Shown: positions 38,452 through 47,058, counted from the stretch's first letter. The stretch: DNA of 64,000 bases from Microbulbifer hydrolyticus (GCF_009931115.1 NZ_CP047491.1:1020001-1084000), one strand, 5' to 3'. The notes: a model not told the origin generated them from the letters alone. Translations and numbers: made by a program.

Positions 38452-39126
38452 TTAGCGGCTGGCGGATTGCGGCGGCAACAGGAACTCCTGTAGTTGCGCC
38501 GCCATACCTTTGCAGGCGTTGTTCTGCACCCGCGCAATCAGCGGGATCGGTACCACGATGGCCGGCATATAGGACGTGCCCTGTGCGTCTGCACTGATCT
38601 TTCCGGATAGCTGCTGTTCGCGGAAATCCCAGACCGAGGCTTCGTAGTCGGACTCTTTATCCCAGGTTCCAAAGCCGAAGCAGCCGGCGCCGGCAGTGCC
38701 GATAGAGCAGCCGATGGAACCTGCGCTGGATGTAGTTTCGGTGGAACCGTCGATCCAGACGATGTACTTGACCCCGTACTGGGCCATACGATCGCGTACG
38801 TCGGGTATATCCATCAGCTTGTCGAGAGACTTGATGTGCATGGGGGCGGTACGCGGCTCAAACCACGGGTAGAGTGCGTCGACAAACTGCCGCTCGGGAA
38901 TCACATTCACACCGGCCTTGGGGTTGTGCAGGGTTTGGCCCACACAATCGATCAGATCGGGCTCAGTCTCGTAATCACTTGAGTGGCGGCGGCCGAGTAT
39001 TACCACCGAGTCGCCCAACGCCAGCTCGCCGGCGCTGCGACGATACTCGTCGATTACCACAGTGGTACATCCGCTGGACAGTAGTGCCAGCACAGAAACC
39101 GAAAAAAAAGCACTCAGGAATTTCAC
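38452..39126 (-). CDS. Uncharacterised lipoprotein (vWA/ExbB cluster)
   Basis: A 224-residue lipoprotein. GTG 39126 is chosen because GGAGG lies seven bases before it, and it places MKFLSAFFSVSVLALLSSGC as a clean lipoprotein signal. The mature part has a mixed alpha/beta pattern (SVVILGRRHS, MAQYGVKYIVWIDGSTETT). The latter resembles the outer-membrane lipoprotein pattern in which a subunit is computed from a conserved beta sheet, as in CsgG-like proteins, but this is weak. No named family recognised. It is the last but one lipoprotein of the cluster. Confidence 0.65.
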   Translation of the reverse strand: MKFLSAFFSVSVLALLSSGCTTVVIDEYRRSAGELALGDSVVILGRRHSSDYETEPDLIDCVGQTLHNPKAGVNVIPERQFVDALYPWFEPRTAPMHIKSLDKLMDIPDVRDRMAQYGVKYIVWIDGSTETTSSAGSIGCSIGTAGAGCFGFGTWDKESDYEASVWDFREQQLSGKISADAQGTSYMPAIVVPIPLIARVQNNACKGMAAQLQEFLLPPQSASR

Positions 39127-39193
39127 CGATACATCCTCCATGAGATTTTCGCGAGCGTCACTCGCGAATGGAACTCCCAATATCCTGTGGAAG

Positions 39194-39850
39194 TTATTCG
39201 TCGTCGTTGGTCTGCTTCATGCTCAAGGCACGTTGCTTGTTGGCGATAAAGGCCTGCAACTCAGGAACCCGCTCAAACCCGGTATACAGGGTGGCCCCGG
39301 CATCCCTCAGTGCCACATTGATCGCCTGTGCCAGTGCCGCTTCCTGGGATTTCAGAAAAGCCGTTGGGGTTTTGCCGTAGGCGGTGATCACCCAATCTGC
39401 GACGGAATCGCCCTGCTGGTTGTAGGCGTGCATGTCGTACTTTATCCAAACCTCGAAAATATTGACCCGGGTCTCCCGCGGCATAGTGAACTGCAGTTCC
39501 CGTACCTCCGGAACGATGACCAGATCAAGGCCCTGGGGAAGGTTGGCCGGATACTGGGCCAGATTGACGGTCTCCTTGAACATGGACCCAAGCACGGTCT
39601 CGAACAGGTTTTTCTGCGCGCGCCCGGTGTTGATGTTCCATTCGTCGCGATCGTCACGGTTCTCGCTGTACGTGAACTGGCGAAAGTCATCGCTCAGGTA
39701 GACTCCCACGGTGAGTGGGTGTGGATCCCCCACGGGCGTGGGAAATTCGCCATCGACAGAGACGGTATGGGCACAGGCCGCTAGCAGGCCTGTCACCACC
39801 AGCAGGGCGAGGTACCTGATCGCACTAATTCCTTTTAACAAGCGATTCAT
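39194..39850 (-). CDS. Uncharacterised lipoprotein (vWA/ExbB cluster)
   Basis: A 218-residue lipoprotein with signal peptide and lipobox (LVVTGLLAAC). The mature domain begins TVSVDGEFPTPVGDPHPLTVGVYLSDDF and contains LDLVIVPEVRELQFTMPRET and IFEVWIKYDMHAYNQQGDS. This is the pattern of an outer-membrane-attached assembly lipoprotein (LptE/DUF-type), but I cannot assign the family. It lies 50 bases downstream of the first vWA gene and 68 bases upstream of the next lipoprotein gene. Confidence 0.65.
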   Translation of the reverse strand: MNRLLKGISAIRYLALLVVTGLLAACAHTVSVDGEFPTPVGDPHPLTVGVYLSDDFRQFTYSENRDDRDEWNINTGRAQKNLFETVLGSMFKETVNLAQYPANLPQGLDLVIVPEVRELQFTMPRETRVNIFEVWIKYDMHAYNQQGDSVADWVITAYGKTPTAFLKSQEAALAQAINVALRDAGATLYTGFERVPELQAFIANKQRALSMKQTNDDE

Positions 39851-39899
39851 TGTTTACTCCTGGGTTTCTCCCAACCCATGTTGTCTCTGTTTGTTTCGT

Positions 39900-40901
39900 T
39901 TAGCGGAAGTCGTTGAGACCCACGAAAGTGCCACCATTCCGGTAGGTAAGCTCGCGCATCAATGCCGCGAAACGCAATCCCGTGGTCTGCAGATGCAGGG
40001 GGCGTGAGAACTGAATCGGGAAGCCAATGGCATGGATTCGGACCATCCGTTGCTCTTCGCCCCGCTGTGCATTCACACGATCAACTGCCATCATCACGTT
40101 GCGTATGGATTTTCCAGTGAATTCATCGCCCAATACATAAATACTGATTTTCTTGTTGGGGTCGTAAAAAGTGCGTACTGCTTTCTGGATGCCCTCGACC
40201 GGACTGGAGTTACTGAACGGATTCCAGGAGCGAAGCCGGGAGAGGACAGCCTTACGGCGCCCGGGGGTGTCAGGAATCCAGCGGTTGCGATAATTGGAGA
40301 ACATGTAATCCCCCATGTCGTTCATCACCTGAATGCCCTTCACATTGGGGTAGAGATTCAGGGTGTTGACCATTTCTTCGATCATGCGGTCCCAGCCATA
40401 GTTGAACATACTGCCGGAGGTGTCGATGATGAACAGGATGTACTCGCTGTCGACGGGGATGCCTCCGATGACATTGTTCTTGCGCTGGTAGTTTTCTCCC
40501 AGTAATCGTTTCATTTCATCGGTCATTGTCTGCAGTGCAATGGTCAGCTCACCCTTGAGTTTGCCTTCCTCGGTCTCGCCCTCGGTTTTGCGCGCGTACT
40601 GGGCCTGCAGTGTTTCCAGTTCGCCCTTCAGTTTTGCGATGCGCTTGGTTTCGATATCGAGCTGCTCTTTCTTGGCGTTGAGATCCCGGTTCAGCACCGA
40701 GGTCTCTCCACGTATTTCTGCCAATTGCTGCTGAAGCTCCTGGACCTGTCCGTCGAGATCCAGTTCTGCCTCCTCCAGCACGATGGGCTCCACGGTTTTG
40801 GCGATCATCAACAGCAGCACGATGGCGCCGAAACCACAGCAGATCACGTCCAGAAACGAGATGCTGAACTCTTCCTGTTGCCTTTTTTTACGTCTACTCA
40901 T
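39900..40901 (-). CDS. vWA domain protein with ExbD/MotB-like membrane helix (vWA-1)
   Basis: A 333-residue single-pass inner-membrane protein. Basic cytoplasmic N-terminus; membrane helix starting FSISFLDVICCGFGAIVLLLM with Asp18 where ExbD and MotB carry the channel Asp; coiled coil at about 45-125 (LDLDGQVQELQQQLAE onward); vWA domain about 150-333 with MIDAS DTSGSMF near residue 158. Cys pair in the helix. It overlaps the other vWA gene by 4 bases (ATGA), so the two are translationally coupled. With the ExbB-like gene upstream this suggests a proton-driven stator whose periplasmic domain is a vWA fold. Family assignment of the helix is inference. Confidence 0.82.
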   Translation of the reverse strand: MSRRKKRQQEEFSISFLDVICCGFGAIVLLLMIAKTVEPIVLEEAELDLDGQVQELQQQLAEIRGETSVLNRDLNAKKEQLDIETKRIAKLKGELETLQAQYARKTEGETEEGKLKGELTIALQTMTDEMKRLLGENYQRKNNVIGGIPVDSEYILFIIDTSGSMFNYGWDRMIEEMVNTLNLYPNVKGIQVMNDMGDYMFSNYRNRWIPDTPGRRKAVLSRLRSWNPFSNSSPVEGIQKAVRTFYDPNKKISIYVLGDEFTGKSIRNVMMAVDRVNAQRGEEQRMVRIHAIGFPIQFSRPLHLQTTGLRFAALMRELTYRNGGTFVGLNDFR

Positions 40902-41980
40902 GGCCAGTCCTTAGAAGGTGCGAGGAAAGACCCCTGGGTTTCCATGGCCAGCTTCCAGTACTCGCTGGCGGCGAAGGGATCGCCTTCCATGGGGGCCAGG
41001 ACGATGTTGACCGGGATACTCTTGGGCAGTGCGTCTACGGCCTTGCGGAATAGCTTTAGCCTGTCCTTACCGGAAATCGTATTGCCGCGCGGTGCCTTCA
41101 TTCCCTGGGTCGGCAAGCCATCAGTGATCAGGATGATGTTGTCCGGCAGGGGAGACATACTGTTCACCGCGTTGAAAATACGTTCCAGGCTGGTGCCGTT
41201 CTCGGGCACGATGGTGTCCAGTGCTTTCATCGCGTCGTCCATCTGGCCGCGGTCGTCCACGTTCAGCCAGCGATCTTCCGTGCCGACGATGGCGGCGCGG
41301 AATCCGGTATTGAAAGTGTAGATCTGGTACTGGCTGTCCTGAGGAAACTGTGAAACGAGCCAGGATACGGTCTGTTTGGCACGGCGCCATTTTTCGGTAT
41401 CTCTTTTCACCGAATCCGACATATTGCGCGTGCGGATTACCTTGATCAGTTCATCGCCGAGCATACTGGCGGAGGAGTCCAGCAGAATCAGAATGCGGTC
41501 GCCGCCAAGGCGCAGGCCAGTGAGATACTGTCTGTCGCCATCGCCGACAAACTTGCGCACATTGTTGCCAAGCTTTTTGTTTTCCGCTTCCAGCTGCTTC
41601 TTTGCTTGTTCCAGTTTTTTGAGCTTTTCCTGCAGACGGGCAACATCCATTTCGTCGGTACTGCTGTCGACTTCGGCAATATTGCCCTTCACTTCCTCGA
41701 TCTGCTCCATGATTCGCCGGGCCAGGCCCTGGGTTGTGGCCAGTTCATCACTGGTTGTATCCAGGGTATTGCGGGCCAGCACCAGGTGCTCCTGGCCAAA
41801 CTGGACCTCCTCCTGTAGCAGGTTTACTTCCGCTGCCAGGTCCTGGTTTTCAGCTTCGATGTCGGTGTCGGAACCGTGCTTGATGATCAGGAAGATCAGC
41901 GCAACGGCACCGAAGCCACAGGACATGATGTCCAGAAACGACAGGCTGAAGGCGGAAAACCGCCGGTTTTTACGCGCCAT
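40898..41980 (-). CDS. vWA domain protein with ExbD/MotB-like membrane helix (vWA-2)
   Basis: A 360-residue paralogue of vWA-1 in architecture. Start chosen at 41980 (MARKNRR); the upstream ATG at 41992 adds only four residues. Membrane helix begins FSLSFLDIMSCGFGAVALIF, with Asp17 at the channel position. A coiled coil follows at about 38-140. The vWA domain at about 165-360 has MIDAS DSSASM and a second motif ENGTSLERIFNAV with ITDGLPTQ. It overlaps the preceding Hsp70-like gene by 11 bases. The shared FSxSFLDxxxCGFGA motif marks both vWA proteins as probably equivalent partners of the channel. Confidence 0.82.
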   Translation of the reverse strand: MARKNRRFSAFSLSFLDIMSCGFGAVALIFLIIKHGSDTDIEAENQDLAAEVNLLQEEVQFGQEHLVLARNTLDTTSDELATTQGLARRIMEQIEEVKGNIAEVDSSTDEMDVARLQEKLKKLEQAKKQLEAENKKLGNNVRKFVGDGDRQYLTGLRLGGDRILILLDSSASMLGDELIKVIRTRNMSDSVKRDTEKWRRAKQTVSWLVSQFPQDSQYQIYTFNTGFRAAIVGTEDRWLNVDDRGQMDDAMKALDTIVPENGTSLERIFNAVNSMSPLPDNIILITDGLPTQGMKAPRGNTISGKDRLKLFRKAVDALPKSIPVNIVLAPMEGDPFAASEYWKLAMETQGSFLAPSKDWP

Positions 41981-43274
41981 AGTGTTCCACACTGATCGCA
42001 GTGATTACGCCGTCAAAATTTTCCGCACCGATACGGTCGCCGGCGGTGAGGTTGACCGGCGCTGAGATTTCCTGGCCGTTCAACATGAGCTGTGCGCCAG
42101 CGTCCACGCGCATGGCCAGGCGGCCGGCGTGATTGGTGATTGTCGCTGCTGGATGGGATGGCGGCGTGGGGGTGAGATTCAGCTTGCCCTCCTGCCAGCT
42201 CACAAATAGTGGCTGCTGTGCCGCGAGCGCACGGTGCCCATATAGCAGATGGGTTGCACCGGCTTCCGCGGCCGCATTGACCTGTACCGCGACCTCGGTA
42301 GCGGGGGCGGCACTCAGTGCGTTGATCAGACGCAGGTTGCCGCTCTCGCTGTGTACCTCCTGCCAGTGCTTCTCCGCGGCCTGCGCCACGGCATTGTGCG
42401 GCAGCAGGTGAATACGTTCGGCGAGCTGGGCTCCGCCGGGAATTTCCGCCCAACGGTGCGAGACAAACACCACACTGTTGGCTTCGCTGAGGTTTTCGAT
42501 CATTGCGCGGACTCGCGACAGGATCGGCGTACTGGCGTCCTGAAGTTGCCGCAAGCTGACTTTGGCGGTGCGGTCATCCAGCTCCGCCATTACTTCGCCC
42601 TGGCGCATGGCGCGGGCGATCCACTGGGGCAGCATGTCGTAGAGTTGCTGCTCGGCTTCCGCAGAGTGCAGTGGGTCGAACCGGCACTGCATGATGAACG
42701 CATCGGTAAAGATACGTGCCCAGGCTTCCTGGAAGTGCTGAAGGCCTGCGTCAGTGACGGTTTCTGCAATATCCAGCTCGGCCTGCTCATGCACCACCAC
42801 ACGACTTACCAGGGTTTGGTGGCGGTGTAATTCGATATGCAGGTGCACGCCGCGCGGCGCACAGCTGCTGATACAGGCAGTGGCGGCATCGATCAGGGAG
42901 ACCGCGTTGAACGGACTCTCCTTGATGACACCCAGAAGCAGTGCGAGCTGTTCCCGGGTGAAATTGCCGGGTACCGCGAGGGCGATTTCGTCCGGCAGGT
43001 CGCACAGTTCGGCGATGTGCTTGAGGTGACAGAAGGCGAGGTCTGCGTGATGGCGGCACCCCTCATTATCGGATTTGACCGATTCCAGGCTGAGCCTGCG
43101 CCAGAACTGGTGGTTGACCTGCGTGGGGTGGCTGCGTGCACGCATCAGTGCGCCAGTGCCCGTAATAATTTCATGGCGGTTGATAATCGCAACGCCCGGG
43201 CTTTCCAGTACTTCGTTATTGCCGTCAAAAACGCGTAGACCGCAATCGTTGATATCCAGTACACCTTTGCTCAT
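41970..43274 (-). CDS. Degenerate Hsp70/actin-like (ASKHA) protein
   Basis: A 434-residue soluble protein. The first third follows the Hsp70 nucleotide-binding layout: VLDINDCGLRVFDGNNEVLESPGVAI, GTGALMRARSHPTQVNHQFW, and ALAVPGNFTREQLALLLGVI with SLIDAATACISS (compare Hsp70 VPAYFNDSQRQATKDA and NEPTAA). The glycine-rich phosphate-2 loop (DLGGGT) is replaced by HIELHRHQTLV, so ATP hydrolysis is doubtful. The last 60 residues (GRLAMRVDAGAQLMLNGQ, LTAGDRIGAENFDGVITAI) are beta-rich and resemble FHA-like or cap domains. It sits between the channel and vWA genes, hinting at a cytoplasmic scaffold. Assignment by pattern only. Confidence 0.6.
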   Translation of the reverse strand: MSKGVLDINDCGLRVFDGNNEVLESPGVAIINRHEIITGTGALMRARSHPTQVNHQFWRRLSLESVKSDNEGCRHHADLAFCHLKHIAELCDLPDEIALAVPGNFTREQLALLLGVIKESPFNAVSLIDAATACISSCAPRGVHLHIELHRHQTLVSRVVVHEQAELDIAETVTDAGLQHFQEAWARIFTDAFIMQCRFDPLHSAEAEQQLYDMLPQWIARAMRQGEVMAELDDRTAKVSLRQLQDASTPILSRVRAMIENLSEANSVVFVSHRWAEIPGGAQLAERIHLLPHNAVAQAAEKHWQEVHSESGNLRLINALSAAPATEVAVQVNAAAEAGATHLLYGHRALAAQQPLFVSWQEGKLNLTPTPPSHPAATITNHAGRLAMRVDAGAQLMLNGQEISAPVNLTAGDRIGAENFDGVITAISVEHYGA

Positions 43275-43357
43275 GGAAGCTCCTGTTTTCCCTTGTCCGG
43301 GCTGCCATTTCCCTGGCTGCCCGCGGATTGTTCCAATTGGACCTGTTTGGTACTTGC

Positions 43358-44152
43358 TCAGCCGACCTTCAAGAAACGCAGTAGTTTGTTGTCACAATAA
43401 TTCTGGGTGTCCAGCACCAGGCGCTCCTGCATCAGCTGTAACTGATGGGTAAAGAACATGATCACGATACTGATCACCAGTGCGATAAACGTGGAGTTGA
43501 ACGCGACACCCAGGCTGACGGTTACTCCCGCAATATCGCCTTCCACCGCGCGGTGTGCCTGGGCCAGAGCCTCACCGATACCGCGTACGGTACCGATAAA
43601 CCCGATGGAAGGAATCGCCCAGGTGATGTATCGCACCATGGCAAGTTCTGAATCCAGCCGATCACCTTCCGTTTCACAGACCTCCTTGACGGAGCTGGAT
43701 ACGGCTCCCACATTGCGCGTCGAGCCGAAGCGTTGCAGTGCCGTGAGCAGGGCGCGCGGCAACAGGAAGTTGCGTTCCTCCTCCGGCAGCGCCTGTATCG
43801 GTCGCGACAGGTCGCGCGCATCTTCCGGCAGAATGGGGGTTCCCTCACTCACGTTCAGCAGGGCCTGGTCCAGCAGCTTGCGCTCGCGCATACTGCGGCG
43901 GGCCTTGAGCCCCATGATCGCCATGGCCCAAAGCATCAATACGAAACAGGCTTCCTGCTCGTAGTCGCGCATGACGATGTAGATCGAACGCTGCTGTATA
44001 TAGGTTTCCCCGGCTTCCTCCCGCGCCATCTGCTCAGCGATCAGTGCGTCGGCGTTGGGGCGAATAATGGCGACATAGATGGCGTGTACCAGAATGATGG
44101 CCCCGAGCAGGGCAAACAGCTGGAATACAAAATCTGAAGACTTGAATTTCAT
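43358..44152 (-). CDS. MotA/TolQ/ExbB proton channel family protein
   Basis: A 264-residue inner-membrane protein with about four helices: VFQLFALLGAIILVHAIYVAII, ACFVLMLWAMAIMGL, the hallmark stretch WAIPSIGFIGTVRGIGEALAQA, and AGVTVSLGVAFNSTFIALVISIVIMFF. The large cytoplasmic loop (about 85-165) lies between helices 2 and 3. This is the family channel fold that forms pentamers around two copies of a single-helix partner. The next genes downstream encode the vWA proteins, which have suitable partner helices. Substrate or output is unknown. Confidence 0.92.
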   Translation of the reverse strand: MKFKSSDFVFQLFALLGAIILVHAIYVAIIRPNADALIAEQMAREEAGETYIQQRSIYIVMRDYEQEACFVLMLWAMAIMGLKARRSMRERKLLDQALLNVSEGTPILPEDARDLSRPIQALPEEERNFLLPRALLTALQRFGSTRNVGAVSSSVKEVCETEGDRLDSELAMVRYITWAIPSIGFIGTVRGIGEALAQAHRAVEGDIAGVTVSLGVAFNSTFIALVISIVIMFFTHQLQLMQERLVLDTQNYCDNKLLRFLKVG

Positions 44153-44241
44153 GGGATTTCCCGCTTTTTTGTAGGGCCATTCCTTTGGCTAAAGGCCCGG
44201 GTATTACTCTGCTGGTTCCGTTGCATCCGGTGATGCCTGTG

Positions 44242-44535
44242 TTAGATATCCACCGGGTAGGAGACCGAAAGGTCTTCCGAAATTTCTTCCGACGCCTCGT
44301 AATTGTCGGCACTCTGGGCACTTTGTGCCTTGATCTTGGGTGCCTTTGCGCTGGTCGGCTTTACGCTCTTGTCCGCTGTTTTGGTGCTGACCTTTTGCAC
44401 ACTTGTCGACGCCTCGTCAGATTCTGCCGATGAATCTTCCCCTGTCTGTGCGGCGGCCGGCAACGCCATAATGGTCAGCAGGGCGACGGTCAATACCCTG
44501 GTGCGGCTGTAATTAAAAATCTGCTTCTGTTTCAT
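44242..44535 (-). CDS. Small secreted low-complexity protein
   Basis: A 97-residue protein with a signal peptide (VLTVALLTIMALPAAAQ) and a short Ser/Lys/Thr/Ala-rich mature part (QKVSTKTADKSVKPTSAKAP) with an acidic, Glu/Ser-rich tail ending SYPVDI. Probably periplasmic and disordered; role unknown. It lies between the PEGA/SUMF gene and the channel gene, close to both, so it is part of the same transcript. Confidence 0.65.
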   Translation of the reverse strand: MKQKQIFNYSRTRVLTVALLTIMALPAAAQTGEDSSAESDEASTSVQKVSTKTADKSVKPTSAKAPKIKAQSAQSADNYEASEEISEDLSVSYPVDI

Positions 44536-44581
44536 ACCGCTGCCTCATCCGTTGTTACTTTTCTGCATTCCCGACTGGCTG

Positions 44582-46672
44582 TCAGTTCACCCAGCGAGCA
44601 ACACGGAAACCGATATCGTTGCGCGCCTCTGCACCGTAATCGCGGTAGGACAAACGCAGCTCCGTCAGCCCCGCATGTTTCCAGCTGGACCCGCGTACGA
44701 CGTGGTAGTCACCCTCCTGCGGCCCCACCGGGTTTTCTTCCTGTTTGAGTGAGAGACCGGTGCCGATGGTGTAAAGATCGTGAATCCACTCGGACACATT
44801 TCCGCCCAAATCGAACAGGCCGAGATGGTTTGCACCGAAGCTGGCCACTGGTGCGGTAGCGGCATAGCGATCGTTGTAGGTGCGCAGCACCGCGGGCACT
44901 ATCTGGCCGGCGCTACTGTCGGCGAAGTTTCCGGAATTTTTTCCAACGGGTAGTGCGTCTCCCCAGGGGAATTTGCGCATGGCACCGCGTTCGAAGCGCG
45001 CTGCCCAGGCCCACTCGGCCTCGGTGGGCATGCGGTAGCCATTGGCACTTGCGTCGAAGCCCACCACTCGACCACGTTCACTGCGGTAGACCTCTTTGAG
45101 CCCGTCGCGTGCGCTCAGCCAGTTACAGAACAGGGCCGCATCGTTCCAGCTGATGTTCACCACCGGCAGGCTGTCGTTGTCCAGGCTAATACCATTGGTG
45201 TGGCTGGAGCTGTGCATACGCTGGTAGCGCCGGAATTCCTTGTTGGTGACTTCGGTGGCACCGATATAGAAAGGTCGCGTTAGGGAGATTTTACGCAGGA
45301 CCTCATTGGCGCGACGGCCCTGTTCGCGACGTGAAGATCCCATGGTGAACTGGGCGTTGGGTCGCATCAGAAGCATTTTGCCACCAGCGCCGTGGGTGAT
45401 TGTCGCCGGTACATTACTCCAGCGCGCCTGTTCACCCGTGAGCAGAACGGCGCGCACCGACTGTTTCAGTTTGCTGGAGGGAACGATGGTGGTCTGGTAG
45501 TCCTCATAGCCGGACTTGCGAACGGTAATGTTGTGGCTACGGGTGGGCAGGGTGAAGGTCTGGCCAGCGATACCCGCCAGTTTGCCATCGATAAAAACCT
45601 GCGCTTCTGGCGGGCTGCTGGTGATGGACACCTTGCCAAACACCGCGGTGAGCTGCACATTCATATCCCGTAGGTCACCAGCGCGTACATCCACGGTGCG
45701 TTCCACGGTGCTGTAGCCATCGAGGAAAAAGCGCAGTTCGTGGCGGCTGTTGGACGCGAGATCCAGGTCCATGGGCGTCTGTCCGCGGTACTCGCCGTCC
45801 ACGGTAACGCTGGCCCCCGGAGGAGTGCTGACGACACGCAGGGTGCCGTCAGCAGCGTTGAGGTCGACTGTGGCCAGGGTCTGGTCGACGCCGGCGGTCA
45901 CCGGGACCGTGATCTGGGCAGTTTTGTGATCCGGCAGGGAAATATTTACCAGCTGGTCACCCTGTACCAACTCGGCAGTAAGTGGTGTGGTGCCGAGAAT
46001 TTTTCCTTCGACACTGACGGTGGCGCCGGCGGGATTACTGGTAATGTACACATTGGCCCAGGCCGGGCGAAGATTGGCGGTGAGCGTCTGGGTATTGTCC
46101 AGGCCCTCGATCTCAATTTCCTTGCTGAATGGCAGGTAGCGTTCAGTGAGGATGGTTATACGCTTGCGGCCGGCGGGAATGGATTCTGCCAGGCCATCGG
46201 TGCTGCTGACTTCGGTGCCATTGACCAGTACCCGTACTGGCACTTGCGGATCGGTTACCACCTGCAAATGGCCCGGCAGGCGCTGCAGTTTGACCGCGTG
46301 ACGGCTGTTGCTGTCACTGCTCACTTCCACTTCACCGCTCTGGGGCAGGTAGCCGGTAGCGCTGACCGTATAGCTGTAGCTTCCCGGTAACACCAGGTGA
46401 CCATCGCCCAGAGGGAGGGCCAGGCCACTGACAGACACGTCGGCATCGGCGGGCTGTGTTTCAAAAATCAGTGAACGGGCCACCAGCAGATAAATCAGCA
46501 CCAGGGCGCCCAGAAGCAGGCCGCTGGCAACGGCGATGGCCTTGGGGGACAGCAGTAGCTTGTTGCCTCCAGTGGAAACCGGGGCCGGAGTGAATCCTAT
46601 CGGTTGAATGACGGACGCATCTTCATTTGCCGGCTCGCTGTCGCGAACGGGTACCGCTTCCTTGGCTGTCAT
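44582..46672 (-). CDS. PEGA-repeat protein with sulfatase-modifying-factor (FGE) domain
   Basis: A 696-residue protein. N-terminal cytoplasmic tail, membrane helix at about 40-65 (IAVASGLLLGALVLIYLLV), then about five PEGA-type beta repeats (for example ANVYITSNPAGATVSVEGK, GTLRVVSTPPGASVTVDGE, GKVSITSSPPEAQVFIDGK), and from about 440 an FGE/SUMF1 domain (MGSSRREQGRRAN, LGGNVSEWIHDL, and the end VVRGSSWKHAGLTELRLSYRD). Active FGE enzymes have two cysteines shortly after RGGSW; both are absent, so this is a non-enzymatic, probably binding domain in the periplasm. Same strand and spacing as the channel genes. Confidence 0.88.
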   Translation of the reverse strand: MTAKEAVPVRDSEPANEDASVIQPIGFTPAPVSTGGNKLLLSPKAIAVASGLLLGALVLIYLLVARSLIFETQPADADVSVSGLALPLGDGHLVLPGSYSYTVSATGYLPQSGEVEVSSDSNSRHAVKLQRLPGHLQVVTDPQVPVRVLVNGTEVSSTDGLAESIPAGRKRITILTERYLPFSKEIEIEGLDNTQTLTANLRPAWANVYITSNPAGATVSVEGKILGTTPLTAELVQGDQLVNISLPDHKTAQITVPVTAGVDQTLATVDLNAADGTLRVVSTPPGASVTVDGEYRGQTPMDLDLASNSRHELRFFLDGYSTVERTVDVRAGDLRDMNVQLTAVFGKVSITSSPPEAQVFIDGKLAGIAGQTFTLPTRSHNITVRKSGYEDYQTTIVPSSKLKQSVRAVLLTGEQARWSNVPATITHGAGGKMLLMRPNAQFTMGSSRREQGRRANEVLRKISLTRPFYIGATEVTNKEFRRYQRMHSSSHTNGISLDNDSLPVVNISWNDAALFCNWLSARDGLKEVYRSERGRVVGFDASANGYRMPTEAEWAWAARFERGAMRKFPWGDALPVGKNSGNFADSSAGQIVPAVLRTYNDRYAATAPVASFGANHLGLFDLGGNVSEWIHDLYTIGTGLSLKQEENPVGPQEGDYHVVRGSSWKHAGLTELRLSYRDYGAEARNDIGFRVARWVN

Positions 46673-47058
46673 TTATGATTTCCTGTTACTGCGTACTTAT
46701 TGATTTTTACGTAGCTGGAATCTCTGCCGCCGGGTGGCGCATTTCGCACCGAACTCCTGTCCGACCCGGGCTTGCTACCAGAGACAAAGCCGCGCATTTC
46801 AGCTTAGTCCGCTCTGGAGCCCGCAGCCTGAGGACCGGTGTTTTTGGCGTTGGTTTTTCTGTTTTACCGACACCAGCACGACAATTTCGTCCATTGTCTG
46901 AGGCGAGCTGCAGACTCGCTTTTGTGGCATGAATTTCGGTTCAAGAACGTGGGCGGGCAGTCAGAAAATCTGGCGGGTCCGCGGACAGCTACGTCAAAAT
47001 CTGGATGACTTCAATGTCGTGCAGTTTTGATCTGTCCGCGGGCAAAGGGTTTCGCGAT
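46673..47058. other. Intergenic region with an imperfect inverted repeat
   Basis: The largest gap inside the minus-strand cluster (386 bases). gtccgcggacag (46977-46988) is complementary at 11 of 12 positions to ctgtccgcgggc (47032-47043), with an inner tcaaaa/ttttga pair. On the minus strand this lies just after the upstream gene's stop, so it could be a terminator or attenuator, dividing the cluster into two transcripts. No gene seen. Confidence 0.5.

Noticed and set aside
44582-46672. Active formylglycine-generating enzyme
   Set aside because: Both catalytic cysteines are missing and no sulfatase gene is nearby.
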